The position numbers and the translations under genes are program-made. Of a stretch of DNA of 64,000 bases, positions 19,275 through 27,540 are shown piece after piece (position 1 is the stretch's first letter; each line of letters opens with the position of its first letter). This DNA is from Sphingomonas gei. Lineage in GTDB: Bacteria; Pseudomonadota; Alphaproteobacteria; Sphingomonadales; Sphingomonadaceae. The stretch covers positions 48,910-112,909 of the forward strand of contig NZ_SRXT01000010.1 in assembly GCF_004792685.1 (NCBI RefSeq), written 5' to 3'. The notes beneath the pieces were generated by a model. It did no database searches, was not told where the DNA came from, and was given only the letters and a program-made list of their open reading frames with translations.

Positions 19275-21056
19275 TCACTCGGCCGCCTGGAGCGCGGCGG
19301 CGGGCGCCGGCGTTCCTTCGGTCTGCATCTCGGCGAGGCGGGTGATCAGTCGATCGACGAAGACGCGCATCTCATCCGAGAGCGCCGAGATCCGGCTGTT
19401 CAGATAATTGTATCCGAACAGCGACGGGATCGCGCAGGCGAGTCCCGCGATCGTCGCCATCAGCGCCGCGGCGATGCCGGGGGCGATCGCGTTGACGTTG
19501 ACGTCCCCGGCCAGCGCGACGCCGGCGAAGGTGTTCATGACGCCGAGCACGGTGCCTAGCAGCCCGATGAACGGGCCGCCCGAGATCGCGATGGTGAGCA
19601 ACACCAGCCAGCGGTCGAGCTTCTGATTCTCCTCGACCACGACTGCGTCGACCGCGGCGCGCATCGCCTCGACGCTCTCTCCCGAGAGCGGGCGATGCCC
19701 GCGCACCGCGCGCCGCACATCGAGCTCGTCCACCCCCGTCTCGTAGAGCCGCCCCAGCGGCGACTGCCCGATCACCGCGAGCTCGCGCGGGCCGATGCCG
19801 TCGACCTGCTTCATGCTGACGAGATGCTCGTGCAGCGCCCGGAAGCGCTTCAGGAACACGCCGTTGGCGCGGACTGACCGGTTGATGTAGCTGACCTTGA
19901 AGACGATCACGACGAGCGCCAGCGCGAGGATCACCAGGCACAGCCCGATGATGAACGCGTCGATCATCTCCACCTTGCCCAGTACATAGACGAAGGAGCC
20001 GCCGCCCGCGCTCTGCCGTTCGGCGGTGCCGGCAACTGCGATCAGCTTGTTGTTCGGACCTTCGGCTTGCGCGCTCGCGAGGAGCATCGCCGCGGGCCGC
20101 GCGGTCTTCGCCAGGCGAACCTCGTCGAGCTCGCCCACGAATGGCCGCCCCGCAGCACCGCCGAGCGCGATCGGCCCCTCGAGCGCCGGGAGCGCGCCCG
20201 GCCCCGTTCCAGCCTCGATGCCGTTGACGTAGAGGCGCATATTCTGGCCATCAGCGACGAAGCCGAGATGTGTCCATTCGCCAGCCTTGAGCGCCGCGCC
20301 CGCCTGGATGCGCTGTGCGCCAACCAGCGCGAAGGGCGCCCCGTTTGCGAGGCCGACGATCAGCGGTCCGCGCGCGAAGACAGCCTGCTCGCCTGCCGGC
20401 TGATCGGCCCGCACCCAGGCAGTCAATGTGAACGGTGCGCCTGCCGGCATCGTCAGCGACGGCGTTGCGGGAACGACGAGCTCGCCCTGCCCCTGGAATC
20501 GCGCGGCGCGCGCGATGACGCCGTTGTCGTCGGTTGCCGGCACCGCATTCTGTGCATTATTGCCATTGGCCGTCAGATCGGCCGCGGGCTTTCCGCCAGC
20601 CTCGCTGAAGTGATAGGCAGCGATCGTATCCGGATCGTACGTTCGCGCGACATCGCTTCCTGCCGGCGCGTTCTTGTTGCCGAAATAGATCCACAGCTGG
20701 CGCTTCTCGCCGCCGTTGAGGCTCGGCACCGACACCCACAAGGTCGCGATGCTGTTGGCCGCGTCATATCGCTCGATGTGGAAAGGCACCGGCGTCTTGC
20801 CGTCGCTGTCGACGATGCGAAGGTCCGCGCCGTTCTCAAGCGCGTCGCCAAAGGTGAAATTGCCATCGTGGAGCCGTACCAGCAGCACCGCACGACCGAT
20901 CGTCCCACTCAGATTGCCGCCGGTCGGCGACGTGTCGACCGTGACCATCCGCCGGTACGGCCAATCCTTGTTCCACCAGCCAGCGTCCGTCTGCGCGAAG
21001 GCAGGAGTGGCGATCGCGAGCAACGCGATCAGCCATGCTAGAAAGTTGCGGCCCAC
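19275..21056 (-). CDS. exbB: ExbB/TolQ proton channel fused to DUF2341-LamG-like domains
   Basis: A 593-residue fusion. After a signal peptide (cleavage near 22) come a DUF2341-like region at about 28-135 and a concanavalin/LamG-like jelly roll at about 145-325, with AYHFSE, FTLTAWVRA and GELDEVRLA. A linker and a membrane helix at about 360-388 follow. A standard ExbB/TolQ channel completes it, with helices near 482-510 and 526-550 and the core GLLGTVLGVMNTF plus INAIAPGIAAALMATIAG-like residues. Ordinary ExbB is about 230-330 residues; the extra ~340 should face the periplasm and may bind glycan or protein. The start is GTG, preceded by GGGGA. It lies 23 nt after tpsB and 22 nt before exbD. 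Confidence 0.9.
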   Translation of the reverse strand: MGRNFLAWLIALLAIATPAFAQTDAGWWNKDWPYRRMVTVDTSPTGGNLSGTIGRAVLLVRLHDGNFTFGDALENGADLRIVDSDGKTPVPFHIERYDAANSIATLWVSVPSLNGGEKRQLWIYFGNKNAPAGSDVARTYDPDTIAAYHFSEAGGKPAADLTANGNNAQNAVPATDDNGVIARAARFQGQGELVVPATPSLTMPAGAPFTLTAWVRADQPAGEQAVFARGPLIVGLANGAPFALVGAQRIQAGAALKAGEWTHLGFVADGQNMRLYVNGIEAGTGPGALPALEGPIALGGAAGRPFVGELDEVRLAKTARPAAMLLASAQAEGPNNKLIAVAGTAERQSAGGGSFVYVLGKVEMIDAFIIGLCLVILALALVVIVFKVSYINRSVRANGVFLKRFRALHEHLVSMKQVDGIGPRELAVIGQSPLGRLYETGVDELDVRRAVRGHRPLSGESVEAMRAAVDAVVVEENQKLDRWLVLLTIAISGGPFIGLLGTVLGVMNTFAGVALAGDVNVNAIAPGIAAALMATIAGLACAIPSLFGYNYLNSRISALSDEMRVFVDRLITRLAEMQTEGTPAPAAALQAAE

Positions 21057-21079
21057 GTTCGATCCCCATTCTGCCCAGG

Positions 21080-22819
21080 TTAGAATTCGCCCTTCAGCGA
21101 GAAACTGTATCGCGGCTCCCCCCGCTCGGTGGCCGGGCCGGCGCGCAGCGGCACTCCGACCACCAACTCGCCGGTGAGCAGCTTGAAGACCTGCAGTCGG
21201 AAGCCGCCGCCGATCCCCGCGATGCGGAAATCGTCGGCCTGTCCGGTAGCAGGTGCACGCAGGCGTGCGAGACCGGCGTCGAGGAAGGTGAAGAGGCGAA
21301 ACTCGTCGACGAAGGATCCCAGCGACGGCGCGAGGCTCGGCGTGCGCATCTCGATCGACGAGACGAAACCGTCGTCACCGACCGCTTCGGAGACGTAATA
21401 GCCGCGCACGCTCGACATGCCGCCGATCGAGAATTGCTCGTTGGTGACGAGGCTCGAATCGGCGAGCTGCCCGGAGAAGCGCAGCGCGAGCTGGAAGTCC
21501 TCGATCAGGCTACGCGTGTAGTTGAGGTCGAGATTGAAATGGACGAAGTTCTCGCTCGCGTCGATCGCACGTCCAGTGAACTGGTCCGCGACCACCCCGA
21601 TCTCGCCATTGCCGCGCGCGCAGGTGATGATGCCGGGGGGCGGTTGCGGGGTGTCGAAGGGGCTGTCGAAACAGGCGTCGCGCTTGACGACGCGGAGCCC
21701 GGCGGTGGCCGCGAACGTGAGGCCGAAACTCGTCGTCTCGTCCGATCCGCCCATCGAATATTCGCCGACGAGCGGAAGATAGCGGATCTGCGTCGGCTGC
21801 AGCGCCAATCCGTTCAGCGAGATGTTCTCCTCGAACACCTTGACGTCGGGCCCGAAGCTGATCTGCTGGAACAATTTATCGCCCGGCAGCCGATAGGTGA
21901 CCCGCGCGCCGATCTGATAGCCGTTGCCGAGCACGTTGGTTCCGCCCAAAGCGGCGACGTTGCTGTTCGATTTGTAGCCGTAGAACAGAAACGACCAGGG
22001 CGTGCCGATCAGCGGCGCATTGTACGAGGCCGAGAGCACCGCGCTCTGATCGATGTCCTGCGGTGTGAGCGAGCTGGTGATCGACAGCGTATGCCCCTGC
22101 CCCCACAAATTGGTGTGCCGCAGCGTGCCGCTGAGGCGCAGCGGCCGCGTATTGGGGCTGCTGTCGTTGTTGAGCTCGATGCTGGCATGGATCGGCGCGC
22201 TGTCCTCGACCTCGAGGTCCACGTCGACCGTTCCCGGCGTGGCGCCCGCCTTAAACCGCGGACTGATCGCACGATCGGGAAAGCGATTGGCCGCGGCGAT
22301 GTCGCGCTGGAGCGCGGCGATGTTGATCGGCTGCCCTTCGACGAGCGACGGCACCTGCGCCCGCGCGACCTCGGCCGAATGATGCCGCGCCTCGACGACT
22401 TGGACGCGTCCCAGCGGGGCTTCGCGCACCGCGATCTGGACGATGCCCTGTCTGAACAACTCGTCGGGCTGGATCGGGATCTCGACCTCTACCGCCTCAT
22501 AACCTTTTGCGGCATAGGCCTGCTGCAGCGCCTTTTGCGCGGCAGTGACGTCGTCGGTGGTGCGATCCGGGCCGAGATGGGGATAGACGAGGCGTTCGAT
22601 CTCCGCACCGCTCAGCTTCGTCGCGCCCGAGACGTCGATCGCCACGATCATGAATTTGGCGGGTGCCTCGCGCGGGGTTGCGTCGTCCGCCGCCGGAGCC
22701 GGTTCCTGCTGCGCCGGAGCGTCCTGCGCGAGCGCCGCGCCGGCGCTGCCTGCGGCCAGCGCCAGGGCAGCGCCGAAGCGCGGCGCGGCGAATACCAGCA
22801 TGGCGGGAGGCGCTCGCAT
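21080..22819 (-). CDS. TpsB outer-membrane transporter (ShlB/FhaC/HecB family)
   Basis: A 579-residue Omp85-superfamily pore for two-partner secretion of the downstream TpsA. A signal peptide (about 1-31) and an acidic/Pro linker precede two POTRA domains at about 55-133 and 135-205. A 16-strand-type barrel at about 210-579 includes the conserved VRGY of the lid loop (IGGMSSVRGY) and a terminal Phe. The start at 22819 is one base from the upstream regulator stop, so translation is probably coupled. A second ATG 18 nt downstream lacks a ribosome site. The pore gene leads and the exoprotein gene comes five genes later, an unusual separation filled by Ton-motor genes. Confidence 0.93.
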   Translation of the reverse strand: MRAPPAMLVFAAPRFGAALALAAGSAGAALAQDAPAQQEPAPAADDATPREAPAKFMIVAIDVSGATKLSGAEIERLVYPHLGPDRTTDDVTAAQKALQQAYAAKGYEAVEVEIPIQPDELFRQGIVQIAVREAPLGRVQVVEARHHSAEVARAQVPSLVEGQPINIAALQRDIAAANRFPDRAISPRFKAGATPGTVDVDLEVEDSAPIHASIELNNDSSPNTRPLRLSGTLRHTNLWGQGHTLSITSSLTPQDIDQSAVLSASYNAPLIGTPWSFLFYGYKSNSNVAALGGTNVLGNGYQIGARVTYRLPGDKLFQQISFGPDVKVFEENISLNGLALQPTQIRYLPLVGEYSMGGSDETTSFGLTFAATAGLRVVKRDACFDSPFDTPQPPPGIITCARGNGEIGVVADQFTGRAIDASENFVHFNLDLNYTRSLIEDFQLALRFSGQLADSSLVTNEQFSIGGMSSVRGYYVSEAVGDDGFVSSIEMRTPSLAPSLGSFVDEFRLFTFLDAGLARLRAPATGQADDFRIAGIGGGFRLQVFKLLTGELVVGVPLRAGPATERGEPRYSFSLKGEF

Positions 22820-22820
22820 C

Positions 22821-23624
22821 TCAGACCTGGATCAGACCGGCACCGACCGCGATTGCGACGGCGTGAATCTTGTTGGCTGCGCTGAGCTTCTTGCTCGCAC
22901 GCGCGACGTGGAGCTCGACGGTGCGGACGGAAACCCCGAGCTTGGCCGAGGCATCGGCGAGCGTGTCGCCGAGCGCAGCGAGCCGCAGGCAGGCGATTTC
23001 GCGGTCGGAGAGCGCCGGTCCCAGTGCATTGCTCGCCGAAAGGATCGCCTTGGCGAGAAGATGGAAAGCAAGCGCCTGCATCGCCAGCGACGGCATCTGC
23101 GTGTCGATGAGATGCACCGCCTCCTGCTCGGCGCCGCCGAACAGGATGAGGCAGGCAGGCCCGGCGGGGTGATCCTGAACCGGAGCGGTGACGCCCGCCG
23201 GCCAGTCGTGAAGCTGCTGCGACGCATACCATTCGCGCTGCGCCGGAGTGAACGCGTCACCCTCGCGGTTCGACCAGGCGAAGGGCAGGAAAGTGATCAA
23301 CATCGCCTCAAGGCCAGCTTTGTCGGTCATCCAGAGATCGGCACGATCTTCGTGGGTCGACAAGAATCGCAGCAGCTTCCAATGCTGCCCACGCTGCCCC
23401 AGATGGAGGTGTCCGAGATGCATGTAGCGCGCGCCGCGAAAGCCGCGCTGCCTCGCATATTCGGCGAGCCATTGCCGGAGCTGCGTCGCTGTCATGCATT
23501 GCGACAGATCGCCGACCAGCGAAGACAGCGATGCCGCGGCGGTCAGCCCGACCCGATCGGCAGGCATGACCGAATCCTCTGCAACACGACTCACGTGGCG
23601 CGCAAAGGCGCTGCTCGCAAACAT
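22821..23624 (-). CDS. LuxR-family transcriptional regulator 1
   Basis: A 267-residue regulator with an N-terminal ligand-type region (about 35-185, in the style of the autoinducer-binding domain) and a C-terminal LuxR/GerE helix-turn-helix at about 200-260 (LSDREIACLRLAALG, then VSVRTVELHVARASKKL). No luxI-type synthase is visible nearby, so it is a solo receptor or responds to another signal. It is the first gene of the TPS operon and its stop lies one base from tpsB. It is clearly paralogous to the product of 27541-28365, including the first residues (MFASS versus MLASR), and both genes share an upstream element. Likely controls the TPS genes and itself. Confidence 0.85.
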   Translation of the reverse strand: MFASSAFARHVSRVAEDSVMPADRVGLTAAASLSSLVGDLSQCMTATQLRQWLAEYARQRGFRGARYMHLGHLHLGQRGQHWKLLRFLSTHEDRADLWMTDKAGLEAMLITFLPFAWSNREGDAFTPAQREWYASQQLHDWPAGVTAPVQDHPAGPACLILFGGAEQEAVHLIDTQMPSLAMQALAFHLLAKAILSASNALGPALSDREIACLRLAALGDTLADASAKLGVSVRTVELHVARASKKLSAANKIHAVAIAVGAGLIQV

Positions 23625-24055
23625 CTCTCAATCCCCGCCGAACCACCAGCCTCACCAGATGGACACCGGGGAAGAACCATTTTGGCAAAAGTTTTTTGTT
23701 GCAAATTAATTACAATTTCGCCGGGAAGCCAAATTTCAAATAAATATTTGATATTTTCCTGAACAATACCGACGCGATATTTGGACCATTTCAAGAACAG
23801 TTTTCACATCGTCGACAACGAACTTTTGAATTGAAATTGTTTTTCTAATAGTTATTTTATATTAGTTTCATTGAACCAAAGGAACGGGCGTTTATATTTG
23901 CACGTCGCCCGCAACCAGTGTCATGGCTCCCAGCCTCGCCGGTCGACTGACTTGCCCGCGCTCTGAAGGAATTCAGGTTTCACCGAACACCGTCCAAGCC
24001 CGCAATGCACGCCGCAACTCGCAAACCGGCGTTCGTGGCCCTATCCTGATCGGCG
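23625..24055. promoter_or_regulatory. AT-rich divergent promoter region with 16-bp palindrome
   Basis: This 431-bp gap separates the TPS operon from the STN/KDO operon. About 23690-23900 is strikingly AT-rich in a GC-rich window. It contains a perfect inverted repeat TCAAATA-AA-TATTTGA at 23736-23751, a candidate operator for a dimeric regulator such as the adjacent LuxR-type protein. No convincing small gene was found. Confidence 0.6.
23661..23703 (-). promoter_or_regulatory. Shared upstream element, luxR1 copy
   Basis: This 43-nt block begins 36 nt upstream of the luxR1 start. It shares GGACACC and, 17 nt further on, a 26-nt segment matching at 20 positions with the block upstream of luxR2 (28397-28439), at the same internal spacing. 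On the coding strand it reads TG-Y-AAC followed by an A-run, then TGCCA-R-AAT. The AAC core is compatible with an ECF-sigma -35 element. Promoter identity is inferred. Confidence 0.55.
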
Positions 24056-24757
24056 ATGGCCGCGCTGACCCTTTTCGGCAAATATCCGGTATGTCTGGCC
24101 GTTGCTGCGATCAGCATGCCGCCATTCGCGACCACGTTTGCGCATGCGCAGACGATCGGTGCCGACCAGCGGGCCGCCTTCGACATTCCCGCCCAGCCGC
24201 TCGACGCGGCGCTGGCGCAGTATTTCCGGGTGACCGGCGTGCAGCTGCTCTACGACAGCGCGCTCGCCACGGGACGTCGGTCGAGCACGGTGCGGGGCAA
24301 TTACACCCCGCGCGAGGCGATGCGTCTGCTGCTCCGCGGAACCGGACTGGTCGCCCGCTACAGCCGCACGAACGCAGCGATCATCACCGCGCCCGAAGCG
24401 AGAGACGCGACCCCCCTGATCCCCCTGGGACGCGTGGTCGTGCGGGAGCAGATCACGATATCCCGGCCTACGACGATCCAGCGCATCGAATTTTACGGCC
24501 GTCTCGCCCACGAACTCCACGCTTATCTTCGCGACGACCGGCGCACGCATCGCCTGACGTTCGACATGCGCGCCTCGATCCGCATCGGCACCGGCGGCGC
24601 GCTCGAGCGAATCCGCATCGATCGGAGCAGCGGCGACCCGCTCGCGGATCGCCTCGTCGCCGAGGTTCTCGCCGGGAGGAAGGTCTCCACCCCGCCCGAG
24701 GGGATTGCGCAACCCTTGCTCGTCGCGCTGAAGGGTAGACGACGCGCCGGCGATTGA
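24056..24757 (+). CDS. Periplasmic STN plus TonB-C-like protein
   Basis: A 233-residue protein with a signal peptide ending AHAQ (about residue 32). An STN (secretin/TonB short N-terminal) domain follows at about 40-112 (FDIPAQPLDAALAQYF, then MRLLLRGTGL). The C-terminal region at about 145-230 lines up by eye with the TonB C-terminal domain encoded at 18098 (shared pattern RL-F near the start, GD in the middle, PP and GRR at the end). It has no membrane anchor, proline spacer, plug or barrel, so it is neither a receptor nor a normal TonB. STN domains usually contact FecR-type anti-sigma factors. A bridging or signalling role between the Ton motor and FecR is inference. Heads the KDO operon; the next frame begins inside its stop. 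Confidence 0.72.
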   Translation: MAALTLFGKYPVCLAVAAISMPPFATTFAHAQTIGADQRAAFDIPAQPLDAALAQYFRVTGVQLLYDSALATGRRSSTVRGNYTPREAMRLLLRGTGLVARYSRTNAAIITAPEARDATPLIPLGRVVVREQITISRPTTIQRIEFYGRLAHELHAYLRDDRRTHRLTFDMRASIRIGTGGALERIRIDRSSGDPLADRLVAEVLAGRKVSTPPEGIAQPLLVALKGRRRAGD

Positions 24758-24855
24758 GCCGCGACCTGTGGTTTTCCCCAGCGATGCATCCGGTCGCCTC
24801 AACTAGCACCGCGACAGCGCCGTCTTCGCTGCGCACAGGGAGCCCAAGTCGCGGA

Positions 24856-25845
24856 ATGGACGCGGTCGCCGACGGAGCCGTGGATACCGGCGCGATCATC
24901 GCGATGGGGCGACGGGCCATCGCGATCGAGGCCGAGGCCCTGTGGACACTCGCACATGAGCTCGGCTCCGGCTTTGCCGACGCAGTGACGCTGCTCATGA
25001 CCACGCCGGGCCGCGTGGTCCTATGCGGGCTCGGCAAGTCCGGCCAGATCGGCCGCAAGATCGCGGCAACCTTCGCCTCGACTGGAACCCCGGGCATTTT
25101 CCTGCACGCAGGCGACGCCGTTCATGGCGAACTGGGGACGCTGGTCACGGGGGACACGCTCGTCATCCTGTCCAATTCGGGCGACACCCGCGAATTCGGC
25201 GTCATCATACGCCGGGCGGAGGCGCTCGCCGTCCCTATCGTCGCGATCACCTCCAGCCCCGATGCACCTGTGGCGAGCGGCGCGACGATCAGTCTGCTGC
25301 TTCCGCCGAGCCCCGAGGCCTGTCCCTACGGCCGATCACCGACAACTTCGACCGCGATGATGCTGGCGCTCGGCGACGCGCTCGCGGTTACGATGATGCA
25401 GCTGCGCGGCGCCAAGGCGGCCGATCTTCTGGCGCTGCACCCGGGCGGTCGGCTCGGGCTCGATCTCGTCGCGGTTGAAAGTTTCATGCACCACGGCGAC
25501 GCGTTGCCGCTCGCTAGTCCCGAAACGCCGATGGGCGAGGTGCTCGATCTGATCAGCGCGCGGAATTTCGGCATCGCCGGCGTGGTCGACGCGCACCAGC
25601 GGCTGCTCGGGGTGATCACCGATGGCGACATTCGCCGCTGCGGCGTGGATCTCGGATCGCGTTCGGCCGGGCAGGTGATGACCAGACGCCCGCGGACGCT
25701 CGTCGGCGGCGCGATGGCACGCGATGCGCTGACCATCATGTCGGAAGCGCGTATCACGTCGGTCTTCGTCGTCAACGACACGCTCGCCGGACGAATTCGC
25801 GGACTGGTCCATATCCACGATCTACTGCGGCTCGGGATCGGCTGA
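24856..25845 (+). CDS. kdsD: D-arabinose-5-phosphate isomerase (KdsD/KpsF/GutQ)
   Basis: Converts D-ribulose 5-phosphate to D-arabinose 5-phosphate, the first committed step towards KDO. The SIS sugar-isomerase domain carries GLGKSGQIGRKIAATFASTGTP and the family residues H-A-G-D-A-V-H-G-E-L-G, EACPYG and HPGG. Two CBS domains form the C-terminal ~110 residues (DGDIRRCG, ITSVFVVND). I chose the ATG at 24856, giving 329 residues, the usual family length. Earlier in-frame starts at 24754 (TTG overlapping the upstream stop) and 24784 would add a low-complexity tail. The stop overlaps the kdsB start as TGATG. Confidence 0.93.
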   Translation: MDAVADGAVDTGAIIAMGRRAIAIEAEALWTLAHELGSGFADAVTLLMTTPGRVVLCGLGKSGQIGRKIAATFASTGTPGIFLHAGDAVHGELGTLVTGDTLVILSNSGDTREFGVIIRRAEALAVPIVAITSSPDAPVASGATISLLLPPSPEACPYGRSPTTSTAMMLALGDALAVTMMQLRGAKAADLLALHPGGRLGLDLVAVESFMHHGDALPLASPETPMGEVLDLISARNFGIAGVVDAHQRLLGVITDGDIRRCGVDLGSRSAGQVMTRRPRTLVGGAMARDALTIMSEARITSVFVVNDTLAGRIRGLVHIHDLLRLGIG

Positions 25846-26675
25846 TGCTCAAGCTCGTCGGCGGAACCGGTATCGTGCGGGCTGCGCGGGCGGCGATCAT
25901 CATCCCGGCGCGCTTCGCCTCGTCGCGTTTCCCCGGCAAGCCGCTCGTGCCGCTGCATGGCGCCGAAGGCGCGGCCAAGAGCCTCCTCCAGCGTAGCTGG
26001 GAAGCCGCCCGCGCCGTGGGCGGCGTCGCCGAGATCTGGATAGCGACCGACGACGACCGCATCGCCGATACAGCGCGGCGCTTCGGCGCGCAGGTGGTCC
26101 GGACCTCCGCCGATTGTGCCAACGGCACCGAGCGCTGCTGGTCGGCGATTTGCGAAGCGGGGATCGACGCCGACGTCATCGTCAATTTTCAGGGAGACTC
26201 CCCTCTGACGCCTCCGCTCGCAGTCGAATTGCTCATCGAGACCTTGGCGGCGGAGCCGCGCGTCGCAGTCGTGACGCCTATGATCCGCTGTTCGCCCCTC
26301 CAGATCGATCGTCTGACCGCTGAAGCGCGGCTTGGTCGAACGGGCGGCACGACTGTGGTGTTCGACGGCGTCGGCGACGCGCTCTACTTCTCGAAGCGCG
26401 TGATTCCGCACACACCCGAGCGCTGCAGCGACGCACCGATCTATTTCCATCTCGGCGTATACGCCTATACGCGCGCCGCGCTCGCCGAATATGCCAAAGC
26501 CGCGCCTTCCCCGCTCGAACTGGTCGAGGGGCTGGAGCAGCTTCGCTTCCTCCATTGCGGCGTCCCGGTGCGGATGGTGGAGATCTCCGATCCGCCGGGC
26601 GGCCTCTGGGAAGTCAACAATCCCTCCGACGTCGTCGTCGTCGAGGCAGCGCTCGCCGAGCGTCGCCTCGTCTAG
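25845..26675 (+). CDS. kdsB: 3-deoxy-manno-octulosonate cytidylyltransferase
   Basis: A 276-residue nucleotidyltransferase that activates KDO with CTP to CMP-KDO in the cytoplasm. The N-terminal IIIPARFASSRFPGKPL is the CTP-binding signature. IWIATDDDRI and NFQGDSP follow; the last is usually QGDEP in the best-known enzymes, so this copy belongs to a somewhat diverged branch. It starts within the kdsD stop (TGATG) and ends 3 nt before kdsA. A related cytidylyltransferase for another octulosonate is possible, but flanking kdsD and kdsA make KDO the simplest substrate. Confidence 0.88.
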   Translation: MLKLVGGTGIVRAARAAIIIPARFASSRFPGKPLVPLHGAEGAAKSLLQRSWEAARAVGGVAEIWIATDDDRIADTARRFGAQVVRTSADCANGTERCWSAICEAGIDADVIVNFQGDSPLTPPLAVELLIETLAAEPRVAVVTPMIRCSPLQIDRLTAEARLGRTGGTTVVFDGVGDALYFSKRVIPHTPERCSDAPIYFHLGVYAYTRAALAEYAKAAPSPLELVEGLEQLRFLHCGVPVRMVEISDPPGGLWEVNNPSDVVVVEAALAERRLV

Positions 26676-26678
26676 CAA

Positions 26679-27533
26679 ATGCAGCTTCTCGGTCATAACA
26701 TCGGCAACAACCGGCGTCTGTTCGTCATCGCCGGCCCGTGCGTCCTCGAATCCGAGCGGCTGGCGCTCGACGTCGCGACCGCGCTGGCGGCGATCGCCGA
26801 ACGGCTCGGCATCCTCGTCATCTTCAAGGCGTCGTTCGACAAGGCCAATCGCACCTCACGGGCTTCTTTCCGCGGCCCCGGGCTCGACGCCGGACTGGCG
26901 ATCCTCGCCAAGGTTCGCGCCGAGACCGGGCTCCCCGTCCTCACCGACGTCCACGAGGCGTGGCAAGTGCCCCCCGTGGCACAAATGGTCGACATGCTGC
27001 AGACGCCCGCCTTCCTCGCCCGCCAGAGCGATCTCATCGAGGCGGTCGGGCGATCGGGTCGACCAGTGAACATCAAGAAGGCGCAGTTCATGGCGCCGCA
27101 CGATATGGCGCAGGTTCTGGACAAAGCCGTGCGGGCGGCCGGCGCCGCGGGCCTGGACGCCGATCGCTTCCTGCTTTGCGAACGCGGCACCAGCTTCGGC
27201 TACAACAATCTGGTCAACGACATGCGCGGCCTCGCCGTCATGGCGGCCACGGGCGCACCGATCGTGTTCGATGCGACGCATTCGGTCCAGCTTCCCGGCG
27301 GGAACGGCGATCGTTCGGGCGGCGACAGGCGGTTCGTGCCGCTGCTCAGCCGGGCAGCAGTCGCCGCCGGCGTCGCGGGACTGTTTCTCGAGACGCATCC
27401 CGATCCCGATCGGGCTCTGTCCGACGGGCCCAACGCCTGGCCGCTCGCGCGGCTGGAGCCGCTGCTCGCCCGTCTGCTGGCGCTCGACCACCTCGTCAAG
27501 CAGGCGCACGACGGCGATCCGTTCTTTCTCTAG
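26679..27533 (+). CDS. kdsA: 3-deoxy-8-phosphooctulonate synthase (metal-dependent class)
   Basis: Condenses arabinose 5-phosphate with phosphoenolpyruvate to KDO 8-phosphate. The 284-residue TIM-barrel shows IAGPCVLES, VFKASFDKANRTS-like residues, RGPGLDAG, TDVHE, PAFLARQ and NIKKAQF. Cys21 in AGPC together with the later His (DATHS), Glu (LETH) and Asp (SDGPN) match the metal ligands of the Aquifex-type, metal-dependent enzymes. E. coli has Asn in place of this Cys. It is the last gene of the STN-kdsD-kdsB-kdsA operon and converges with luxR2, leaving 7 nt between stops. The KDO-8-P phosphatase gene is not in the window. Confidence 0.93.
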   Translation: MQLLGHNIGNNRRLFVIAGPCVLESERLALDVATALAAIAERLGILVIFKASFDKANRTSRASFRGPGLDAGLAILAKVRAETGLPVLTDVHEAWQVPPVAQMVDMLQTPAFLARQSDLIEAVGRSGRPVNIKKAQFMAPHDMAQVLDKAVRAAGAAGLDADRFLLCERGTSFGYNNLVNDMRGLAVMAATGAPIVFDATHSVQLPGGNGDRSGGDRRFVPLLSRAAVAAGVAGLFLETHPDPDRALSDGPNAWPLARLEPLLARLLALDHLVKQAHDGDPFFL

Positions 27534-27540
27534 CAGGACG

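Noticed and set aside
21035..22885. A 616-codon plus-strand frame opposite tpsB.
   Set aside because: The minus strand encodes a complete TpsB with POTRA and barrel motifs; the plus frame has no recognisable feature.
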